Shown: positions 57,633-64,000 of the stretch, piece by piece | Numbering within the stretch: position 1 is the stretch's first letter | Layout: the number at the start of each line of letters is the position of its first letter | Source of the DNA: Eleftheria terrae | Lineage (GTDB): Bacteria > Pseudomonadota > Gammaproteobacteria > Burkholderiales > Burkholderiaceae_C | Assembly (NCBI RefSeq): GCF_030419005.1 | Contig: NZ_CP106951.1 | Coordinates: 4,526,001 to 4,590,000 of the forward strand | Direction of reading: 5' to 3' | DNA: 64,000 bases | Made by a program: the position numbers and the translations under genes | Notes under the pieces: generated by a model | The model's input: only the letters and a program-made list of their open reading frames with translations | What the model was told of the DNA's origin: nothing | Databases searched by the model: none

Positions 57633-59138
57633 GTGCTCGCCGCTGACAATTCCAACCTCGCACAACGCAGCTTCGCCGCCGTCCTCTGGAACTATGCCGG
57701 CGCGGCCTGCCGCGCGCTGGCCCAGATCGGCGTGCAGATCGTGCTGGCCCGCTTGCTGGGCCCGCAGGTCTATGGCCAGTTCGCGGTCGTGCTGGTGGTA
57801 TTGGGCTTTGGCTGGTTCCTGGCCGAGAGCGGCATGGGCACCGCCCTGGTGCAGATGAAGGACCTCACCGAGGACGCGGTGCGGCAGGCCCTCGGTGGCG
57901 TCATCGTGCAGGGCAGCGTCATCGCGCTGGCCGTCGTGCTGGCCGCGCCCATGCTGGCCGGCTTGTTCGGCGATCCGGCGCTGTCGGGGCCCTTCATGGC
58001 CTGTGGCCCGCTGATCCTGCTGCAGGCGCTGGGCAACATCTCGGCCAGCCTGATGCGCCGAGGTTTTGACATGAAGCGCTTCCAGCTGATCCAGCTGGCG
58101 GCCTATGTCGTCTGCTACGGCCTGATCGCCATCGGCCTGGCCATGGCGGGGTGGGGCGTCTGGAGCCTGGTGGTCGCCTTTGCCTGCCAGAGCGTTGCGG
58201 TCCTGATCGCGACGTACTCCATCGTCCGCCATCCGCTGAAGCCGCTGTTTGGCATGGACCCGTCTCTGCGCAAGTTCGGTGTGCAAGTGCTGGTCAGCAC
58301 GTTGGCCGGCTGGTGCATCGACAACCTGGACCGTGCGGTGGTCGGTCGCCTCTGGGGCGTGTCGTCCCTGGGCGCCTACTCGGCGGCGCAGAACCTGGCT
58401 CGTGGACCGGCCACGCTGCTCAGCCATTCCGTGCAGTCGGTCACCCTGGCCACCGCCTCGCGTGTACAGGGCGACCCGGAACGGCTGTGCCGGGCCTTCT
58501 GCTCCATCACCGGTGGGCTGGCCTTGGCCATGTTGCCGGCCTTCGCCTTGTTGTACTCGGTGGCCGACACGCTCATCATGGTGCTCTACGGTGCGCGCTG
58601 GACCGAGGCGGTGCCCATTTTCCGGGCCTTCGCGGTGGCCATGCCGCTGCACGTACTGAGCGCAGTGGCGGGGTCCTTCTTGTGGGCCACCGGGGCAGTG
58701 AGCAAGGAAATGGTGGCGCAGCTGCTGGTCGCCTCGGTGCTGCTGCTGTGTCTGGGCCTGGCGTCGTTGCTGGGCGAGCCGCTCGCCGTGGCGGCCTGGG
58801 GCGTGCCCCTCGCATACGGGCTGCGTTGCGTGTTGAACTACTCCCTGGTGGCGCGCAGCATCAGGCTGCCAATGCGTCGCCTGGCGCGCGCCATGCTGGG
58901 CGGCGTGGTGCTGGCGGGTGCCGGTTTGCTGGTGTGGCAGGCGAGCGCCTGGCCGGCCTGGGTGCATGACTCGATCGTCGTCACGGTGGCACGCCTTGCC
59001 CTGGCCGGCCTGGCCGTGCTGGCGGTGCTCACCTTGTCGCGTGGCGCCTTGCTGCCGCCTGACCTGCGGGCGGCCCTCGGCGAGCGGCTGAAGCACAGCG
59101 GCGTGGGCCGCGTGGCCGGGCGGGTACTTGGCCTCTGA
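57633..59138 (+). CDS. Polysaccharide flippase (MOP/Wzx-like)
   Basis: A 501-residue membrane protein starting at GTG, with about 12-14 helices. The N-terminal NLAQRSFAAVLWNYAGAACRALAQIGVQIVLARLLGPQVYGQFAV and the GTALVQMKDL segment are typical of WzxC/Polysacc_synt members. It probably flips lipid-linked repeat units across the inner membrane. It lies 45 nt after fcl and 83 nt before a glycosyltransferase gene. Confidence 0.9.
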   Translation: MLAADNSNLAQRSFAAVLWNYAGAACRALAQIGVQIVLARLLGPQVYGQFAVVLVVLGFGWFLAESGMGTALVQMKDLTEDAVRQALGGVIVQGSVIALAVVLAAPMLAGLFGDPALSGPFMACGPLILLQALGNISASLMRRGFDMKRFQLIQLAAYVVCYGLIAIGLAMAGWGVWSLVVAFACQSVAVLIATYSIVRHPLKPLFGMDPSLRKFGVQVLVSTLAGWCIDNLDRAVVGRLWGVSSLGAYSAAQNLARGPATLLSHSVQSVTLATASRVQGDPERLCRAFCSITGGLALAMLPAFALLYSVADTLIMVLYGARWTEAVPIFRAFAVAMPLHVLSAVAGSFLWATGAVSKEMVAQLLVASVLLLCLGLASLLGEPLAVAAWGVPLAYGLRCVLNYSLVARSIRLPMRRLARAMLGGVVLAGAGLLVWQASAWPAWVHDSIVVTVARLALAGLAVLAVLTLSRGALLPPDLRAALGERLKHSGVGRVAGRVLGL

Positions 59139-59221
59139 CATCCACAGGATCCTCCGGAAGACATGATGCGCAAGGTGAAGGGCAAGACAGCAGGCTGTGC
59201 CGGTGTTGGAAAGGCCGCAGC

Positions 59222-60385
59222 ATGAGCACGCCGACCAACGAGGTCGTGCTGGTGTCGCACGGCTTCCAATCGCACTACGAACAGGGCTTCGCCAACGGCC
59301 TGGCCGAGAACGGCTTGCCGGTGACCCTGCTCGGATCGGACTCGACGCTGGCGTCGCGCCTGCATCCCGGGGTGACCTTGCTCAACATCCGCGGCTCGCA
59401 GGACTCGCGCCGGCCGGTATGGCGCAAGGCGCGCGACATGGCGCTGTACCACCTGCGCCTGCTCGCCACCGTGTGGCAGCGCCGCCGCTCGACCGTCATG
59501 ATCATCGGCATGCTGGGCCCGGAGTGGCTGGTCGGCGTGCTGGAAGGCTTTCTGCTGCGCCTGATTTGCGCCCGCCTGACGCTCACGGTGCACAACATCC
59601 TGCCGCACAACCGGCACACCGCGATGATGAAGCTGGTGTACTGGATCATCTACCGCATCCCGCACCGACTCATCGTGCACACCGAAGCGACTCGCCAGGC
59701 CTTGGTGCAGCAGTTCGACGTATCGGCCGATCGCGTGATCGTGATGGAGCACGGCCTCAACGATTCGGTGGAACACCTGCCACTCAGCAAGGCCGAGGCG
59801 AAAGCTGCGCTGGGGACCGATCCGCAGCGGGTCGCGGTGCTCTCGTTCGGCTACATCTCCGAGTTCAAGGGAACCGACCTGCTGCTGTCGGCCATCGAAC
59901 AGCGCGACGACCTGACCCTCATCGTGGCCGGCCGCATCGGCCCCGGCGAGTACGGCGACGCGATCCGGCGTCGCCTCGAAGCGCTGAAGGCGACCGGCCG
60001 GCTCGTGTGGTTCGACGGATTTGTCGACGAGGCCACCATTGCACGGGCCTTCGCTGCAGCCGATGCCACCATGCTGCCCTACCGTCATATCGACCAGAGC
60101 GGCGTGCTGCTGCTGTCGTTGTCGCTCGGTGTGCCGGTCATCGCGACGCAGATCGGTGGTTTTGCCGAGACGGTGGAGCCTCGCAATGGCATGTTCATTC
60201 GTGAGCCGAGCGTCGAGGCGGTGAACGAGGCGCTGGACCAGTTCCTGGCTCAGCCCAGTCGCTTCCCTCCGGCAGACGTGATGGCGACGGTGGATCACCT
60301 GGCGTGGCGCCGTACCGTGCACAGCGTGGTGCAGTGGCTGGGCGGCCGGGGCGGCGGCATCGGCGGCCTGAGGGTCAACACATGA
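59222..60385 (+). CDS. Glycosyltransferase (GT4-like)
   Basis: Retaining GT-B-type transferase, 387 residues, soluble or peripheral. The N-domain has VSHGFQSHYEQGFANGLAENG and TLTVHNILPHNRH; the C-domain has VLSFGYISEFKGTDLLLSAI, VAGRIGPGEYGD and the donor-site region LPYRHIDQSGVLLLSLSLGVPVIATQIGGFAE. Sugar specificity cannot be read from this. It is the only glycosyltransferase gene in this cluster within the window. It overlaps the next gene by 4 nt. Confidence 0.85.
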   Translation: MSTPTNEVVLVSHGFQSHYEQGFANGLAENGLPVTLLGSDSTLASRLHPGVTLLNIRGSQDSRRPVWRKARDMALYHLRLLATVWQRRRSTVMIIGMLGPEWLVGVLEGFLLRLICARLTLTVHNILPHNRHTAMMKLVYWIIYRIPHRLIVHTEATRQALVQQFDVSADRVIVMEHGLNDSVEHLPLSKAEAKAALGTDPQRVAVLSFGYISEFKGTDLLLSAIEQRDDLTLIVAGRIGPGEYGDAIRRRLEALKATGRLVWFDGFVDEATIARAFAAADATMLPYRHIDQSGVLLLSLSLGVPVIATQIGGFAETVEPRNGMFIREPSVEAVNEALDQFLAQPSRFPPADVMATVDHLAWRRTVHSVVQWLGGRGGGIGGLRVNT

Positions 60386-61566
60386 AGCCGGCCTATCCGC
60401 GCTACGTCGATGCCAACACGCTACGGCCGCCGCTGATCACGGTGGAACTGCTGTTCGCCGTGTTCTGCATGGCGAGCTTCTGGATCTCGTTGACCTTGCC
60501 GCCGCTGCGCCATGTCACCTACCTGATCCCGCTGTGTGCGCTGATCCTGTGCCTGGCGCTGCGCAAGTTCGTCGTGCCGCCGCACCTGCTCAGCTATTGG
60601 CTGCTGGTGTGCGTGGGCATCATGCTGGCGCCGCTGTCGGGCCGCAACGGCTACCAGGACATCTACCTGATGCTCGTTGGCATCTCGCCCTTCCTGCTTG
60701 GCTACAGCTACCGCTTCACCTGGTGGCAGGCCTTCTGGGTGATGGCCTTCGGCTTGATCGTCTCGACGGTGGTGACCCGCCTGCTCGGCGTGGGCGGTGG
60801 CGAACTGACGCTGGACCTGGTGGGCTCGAAGTCGTCCTTCGAGTCGCCCTGGTGCTTTGCCTTCGGCGTGCTGAGCGTGTGGGCCATTGCCACCCGGCGG
60901 TGGAAGGAAGCGGCTGTCGGCATCCTGTTCACGGTGCTGACCCTCAAGCGCATTGCCCTGCTGGGGGTGCTGGTCTGCTTGATGCTGCAGCTGATGCCCA
61001 GGCGCCTGACCGACCTGCTGCTGCGGCCGATCCCGGTCTTGCTGTTCAATATCGCGGCACTGGCGGTGGCCGTGACCTATGCACAGGGGGGGCTGGACCA
61101 GCTCATCGGCGAGGTGATGGGCATGAGCGCCAACCAGGCTGGCATGGGCCGCAAGGAGCTTTACTACGCACCGGCCGTGCAGCTGACCGAGCACCTGGAG
61201 CGCTACGTCTTCATTGGGAGCGGTGCCGGCGCGGTCTACGACTTCCTGTCGGTCGGCTTCTTCGCAGGGCGAAAGCTGAATCTCCACAACGACCTGATGA
61301 AGATGGTGCTGGAGTACGGGGGGCTGACCTTCGTCGGCTTCATCTGGCTGGCGTTCCGCGCGCGCTCCTGGACGCTGCGTCTGTTCTGGGCCTATGCCAA
61401 CGTGCTGCTGATCACCGACAACACGTTGATCTACTCGTACTACATCTTCTGTCTCGGCATGATGGCGATGAACGCCGAGGCCGACTCGCGTGAGCAGCAG
61501 CAGCGGCCGGTGCCCGCGCCGACACGGCAGCCGATGCGAACGCCGATACAGCCGGGACGGTTGTGA
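60382..61566 (+). CDS. O-antigen ligase/Wzy-like polysaccharide polymerase
   Basis: A 394-residue membrane protein with about ten helices. A larger non-membrane loop at about 240-300 contains SANQAGMGRKELYYAPAVQLTEHLE and IGSGAGAVYDFL, then KLNLHNDLMKMVLEYGG (the HNxxL-type motif of ligases/polymerases). The tail is Gln/Pro/Arg-rich. It probably polymerises the repeat unit delivered by the flippase. Its start overlaps the glycosyltransferase stop (ATGA), and a hairpin follows 7 nt after the stop. Confidence 0.8.
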   Translation: MKPAYPRYVDANTLRPPLITVELLFAVFCMASFWISLTLPPLRHVTYLIPLCALILCLALRKFVVPPHLLSYWLLVCVGIMLAPLSGRNGYQDIYLMLVGISPFLLGYSYRFTWWQAFWVMAFGLIVSTVVTRLLGVGGGELTLDLVGSKSSFESPWCFAFGVLSVWAIATRRWKEAAVGILFTVLTLKRIALLGVLVCLMLQLMPRRLTDLLLRPIPVLLFNIAALAVAVTYAQGGLDQLIGEVMGMSANQAGMGRKELYYAPAVQLTEHLERYVFIGSGAGAVYDFLSVGFFAGRKLNLHNDLMKMVLEYGGLTFVGFIWLAFRARSWTLRLFWAYANVLLITDNTLIYSYYIFCLGMMAMNAEADSREQQQRPVPAPTRQPMRTPIQPGRL

Positions 61567-61572
61567 GCTGAA

Positions 61573-61600
61573 GGCGCTGCCCCGTCACGGGGTGGCGCCT
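61573..61600 (+). terminator. Hairpin ending the exopolysaccharide cluster
   Basis: GGCGC-TG-CCCCGT-C-ACGGGG-TG-GCGCC: 11 base pairs with a symmetrical TG/TG internal loop, directly after the polymerase stop. It is followed by TCTC only, so the T-run is weak. Confidence 0.5.
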
Positions 61601-62086
61601 CTCGGCGTGGACGTGGTGTCGGTCGCGCAGCCGTCGACCCTCGGTCTGGTGCAGCGACGGTCCTTCCGGTCACTCGAGGCCAGACCTCACGATCCGCACC
61701 GGCGCCCACCTGCAAGCCTCATGCAGGTCCTGGGCCGACAAAGTGCCTGCAAGCCAGCCGATCGAGGAACGCTGGGCGGACATGTCCGCTGTCGCCGTCG
61801 CCGATGCGGCGCAGGCCAAACATTGCGCTCGCCAACAACACCGAGCCGCGGAAGGCGGCCCGCCGTCCTTCGACCTTCCGGCGCCGCCGTGCCGTACAGG
61901 GCCATCCAGGCCGCATGAGGGCCTCGTGCTTCCTGCGGGTTCCTGCCACCAAGAAGCCATGGGCAGCTGCATTGCTCGGGCCTCGCTGCATGGGACGTCG
62001 CCACGCCGCGTGGAACCGGGGCGCCCAAGCTATGGGATCTGCCGGCCTCGTCAGGAGGCCACGTCATTTGTCCTAGGTCGCTGGTC

Positions 62087-62338
62087 CCAGGCACTAGATG
62101 CTGGCCGCCAGCTACTAGCTTGTGGCCATTGGTCGCTCGTCACTGACCACTGACCACTGGCCGCTGACCACTGGCCGCTGACCACTGGCTGCTGGCTGCT
62201 GGCTGCTGGCTGCTGGCTGCTGGCTGCTGGCTGCTGGCTGCTGGCCGCTGGCCGCTGGCCGCTGGCCGCTGGCCGCTGGCCGCTGGCCGCCAGTCGTCAG
62301 TCGTCAGTCGTCAGTCGTTGGCCGCTAGCCGCTGGCCA
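62087..62338. repeat. Degenerate 7-bp tandem repeat array, 36 units
   Basis: All units are in the same phase. Core 62143-62338: 28 units, mixing CTGACCA and CTGGCCG at first, then CTGGCTG x8 (62185-62240), CTGGCCG x7 (62241-62289), CCAGTCG, TCAGTCG x3, TTGGCCG, CTAGCCG, CTGGCCA. Every core unit fits YYRRYYR, so all differences are transitions. The left eight units (62087-62142) are more decayed. Stop codons and changing frames argue against coding. Confidence 0.92.
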
Positions 62339-62441
62339 CTCCGGCATCGACTGTCCTGTCCCCGCTGGTCCGGTATCGTGGGTGCGCTCACCCGCGACCG
62401 CCTCGCCGTCGAGCGGTGGGGATATCAGCAGCATCAAAAGG

Positions 62442-62478
62442 AAAAGGCCTGCCAGACATTTCGTCTTGCAGGCCTTTT
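62442..62478 (-). terminator. Strong intrinsic terminator of the glycoside hydrolase gene
   Basis: Arms AAAAGGCCTGC (62442-62452) and GCAGGCCTTTT (62468-62478) pair over 11 bp. AGAC/GTCT inside extend the stem to 15 bp with one mismatch. On the minus strand the tail reads TTTTCCTTTT. It starts 50 nt after the hydrolase stop and could work in both directions. Confidence 0.9.
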
Positions 62479-62527
62479 CAGGCGGTAGGTCAGGAACCGC
62501 GTGCAGCGGCTCGACCTGGTGGCCGGC

Positions 62528-64000
62528 TTACTTCAGGACCACCGGTTCCAGACCCAGGGTCACCGTAGAGCCCGAGATGCCGGTCTCTTCGCCGCGCAGG
62601 TTGCGCACCTTCGAGACGCCCCACTGGGTGGGCACCGACACCACGGTGTTCGGCGTGGTCGACCAGGCGATGACGTAGTCTTCGCCATTGCGATTGGCGC
62701 GGAATACATAGACCTTGTTGTCGATCTGGTAGGAGTCGAGCAGCCGGGCGCCCTTCACCCACCGGATGGCTTCCGCATATGCATTCGCGGCCGCGGTCGG
62801 GGTCTTGTAGTCGGCGTTGACCATGCGCGAGCCGGTCGATTCCCGCTGACGTTCCCAGTAGTAGTAGTTGAAGTTCTTGATGCCCTTGCCCCACATCATC
62901 ATCAGGGCGCGCGCATTGACGCTGGTCTTCTCGGTCGCGGTGGAATCCCAGGTCGAGCACTTCTGGATGGCCGGGTTGCAGATGAAGCCACCTTCGGTGT
63001 TCCACAGCGGCTTGTTCTCCACACCGTGGTTGCGCATCACTTCACGCACGTTCTGGATCTGCGAGCCGAGCACTTCCGGGTTGTTGTTGTAGTAGAAGTG
63101 GAAGCCGATGTGGTCCACCCACTGGCCGCCACCGAGCTCCAGGAAGCGGTCCAGCCACGGGTAGCCCTGGCCCAGCGTCAGGCCGGGGGACACCAGCATG
63201 GCCGACGAGTCGGCGGCCTTGATCTCCTCGTGGGCGATGCGGGCCATCTCCACCATCTTCTCCATCGTGCCCTTGTAGGTGCCCGAGAAGTCCGGCTCGT
63301 TCCACAGCTCGTAGTACTTGATCTTGCCGGCGTAGCGGCGGGCGATGGTGCGCACATAGTCGCGCCAGTCTTCCATGTTGGCCGGGGGCATGTTGGCGCC
63401 CATGCCGTACTGGCCCACCGAGCTGGGGTTGGACGATGCCCATTGCGGGGTCTGGCCCAGCGTGTACAGCATCTGCCCACCATTGCGCCGCACGAAGTCG
63501 ACATACATGTCCAGGCGCAGGCCGTGGCCACCGCTCCAGTCCCACACGTTGTTGGCGCGCTCCAGGTCGGCCCAGTTGGTGCCGGTGTTCCACAGCCGCA
63601 CGATGCCCTGGCCGAGGGTCGGCCAGTTGGAGTGCTCGCCCAGCTTGTTCACGTGCACGCCGAACAGCGTGTCGGGCGCAGCCGCGGTGCTGACCGGCGC
63701 CATCTCGTTGTAGTCGACCTCGGCAATGGTGACGTTGTCGACCCAGACGTTGGCGCCGGCCGTCTTGGAGTTCACCCGCAGGGTGCCCAGCACGTCGCCG
63801 ACATAGGTGCCCTGGATCTCGATCTTCTGCCAGCCCGTGCCGACGCGGACCGTCTTGGCGGCCGCCGCGTCCCAGGGGTGGGCGTCGCGGCGGATCATCA
63901 GTTCCACCGAGGCATTGCCATCCGAGCGCACATAGGCGCTGGCACGGTAGGCGCGGCCCTTCTTGAAGGCGTAGGGGAAGGTCAGGTGCGCACCGCCACC
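62528..64000 (-). CDS. Clan GH-A glycoside hydrolase (GH39-like) with carbohydrate-binding module, N-terminus missing
   Basis: The frame is open to the window edge, giving 490 codons and no visible start; a GTG at 63931 lies inside a domain and is not the start. The first about 115 visible residues look like a CBM4/9-type module (LTFPYAFKKGRAYRASAY, GTLRVNSKTAGANVWVDNV). The barrel then begins FGVHVNKLGEHSNWPTLGQG. The acid/base Glu is in YELWNEPDFSG, the nucleophile Glu in PLWNTEGGF, and HIGFHFYYNN lies between them. The C-terminus is a small beta-domain (VYVFRANRNGEDYVIAWS). Similar to PslG/beta-xylosidase-like hydrolases; action on the neighbouring exopolysaccharide is inference. Confidence 0.85.
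   Translation of the reverse strand, partial: GGGAHLTFPYAFKKGRAYRASAYVRSDGNASVELMIRRDAHPWDAAAAKTVRVGTGWQKIEIQGTYVGDVLGTLRVNSKTAGANVWVDNVTIAEVDYNEMAPVSTAAAPDTLFGVHVNKLGEHSNWPTLGQGIVRLWNTGTNWADLERANNVWDWSGGHGLRLDMYVDFVRRNGGQMLYTLGQTPQWASSNPSSVGQYGMGANMPPANMEDWRDYVRTIARRYAGKIKYYELWNEPDFSGTYKGTMEKMVEMARIAHEEIKAADSSAMLVSPGLTLGQGYPWLDRFLELGGGQWVDHIGFHFYYNNNPEVLGSQIQNVREVMRNHGVENKPLWNTEGGFICNPAIQKCSTWDSTATEKTSVNARALMMMWGKGIKNFNYYYWERQRESTGSRMVNADYKTPTAAANAYAEAIRWVKGARLLDSYQIDNKVYVFRANRNGEDYVIAWSTTPNTVVSVPTQWGVSKVRNLRGEETGISGSTVTLGLEPVVLK

Larger units (their letters stand above)
61601..62527. other. Long region without a convincing gene, containing a repeat array
   Basis: About 930 nt between the eps cluster and the glycoside hydrolase. 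Open frames exist (for example plus 61743-62153) but are Arg/Pro/His-rich, lack family-like sequence or a ribosome site, and one runs into the repeats. The stretch 61601-62086 shows nothing I recognise; decayed coding sequence is possible. The heptanucleotide array (62087-62338) and a terminator (62442-62478) fill much of the rest. Confidence 0.6.

Noticed and set aside
61743..62153. 136-codon ORF between the eps cluster and the repeat array
   Set aside because: Composition unlike neighbouring proteins, no ribosome-binding site, no recognised motif, and its end lies in the decayed repeat units.
62143..62338. CRISPR array
   Set aside because: Units are 7 bp and contiguous with no spacers; no cas genes nearby.

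Overview
The window is a GC-rich (roughly two-thirds G+C) bacterial chromosome segment from what looks like a betaproteobacterium of the order Burkholderiales. The Leptothrix/Rubrivivax neighbourhood is my best guess, because the gene orders (dcw cluster ending in lpxC, dusB-fis, DUF971-ubiE-Tim44, and epsDEFG-xrtB-epsI with a PEP-CTERM protein) are typical there. This is inference from gene content; no rRNA or other marker is in the window. I saw no tRNA, rRNA, CRISPR array, insertion sequence or prophage.

Layout. (1) 1-14.6 kb, plus strand: the peptidoglycan/division (dcw) cluster murE(end)-murF-mraY-murD-ftsW-murG-murC-ddl-ftsQ-ftsA-ftsZ, then lpxC and two tiny membrane-protein ORFs. Many genes overlap by 4 nt. 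MurD carries a large acidic/Ala-Pro insert, and MurG lacks the usual HEQN tetrad. (2) 14.7-21.5 kb: a PEP-CTERM secreted protein; then, on the minus strand, plsC-like/cdsA-like/ruvC, purH and dusB-fis; then a YqaA-like membrane protein on the plus strand. (3) 21.7-28.7 kb, minus strand: the glycerol-3-phosphate/phosphodiester uptake operon ugpBAEC-ugpQ, and pncC-nadE for NAD metabolism. (4) 28.7-40 kb: a secreted M20 peptidase/amidohydrolase, a pullulanase lipoprotein, a 1,299-residue FAD plus iron-sulfur oxidoreductase, a SPINDLY-type O-GlcNAc-transferase-like protein and a HIT protein. (5) 40.1-47.1 kb: a three-gene two-partner-secretion module of a FHA-domain exoprotein, a double-FecR-domain secreted protein and an outer-membrane TpsB transporter. 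(6) 47.1-49.4 kb: DUF971, ubiE and a Tim44-domain protein. (7) 49.7-61.6 kb: an exopolysaccharide cluster, epsD-E-F-G, exosortase B (xrtB), epsI, gmd, fcl, flippase, glycosyltransferase and polymerase/ligase. (8) 61.6-64 kb: a non-coding stretch with a striking heptanucleotide repeat array, a strong terminator, and a clan GH-A glycoside hydrolase with a CBM that runs off the right edge on the minus strand.

How the parts may work together: the eps genes would build and export a (probably fucose-containing) polysaccharide through a Wzx/Wzy-like route with Wza/Wzz-type partners. Exosortase B would process PEP-CTERM proteins such as the one at 14.7 kb, and the hydrolase at the right end could trim the polymer.

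The most unusual signals are: an 11-C homopolymer in the FHA-type exoprotein gene, where loss of one C would fuse it in frame to the FecR-domain gene; the shared C-terminal Val-Cys-Arg of those two neighbouring proteins; and a 36-unit 7-bp array whose 28-unit core keeps the pattern YYRRYYR without exception.
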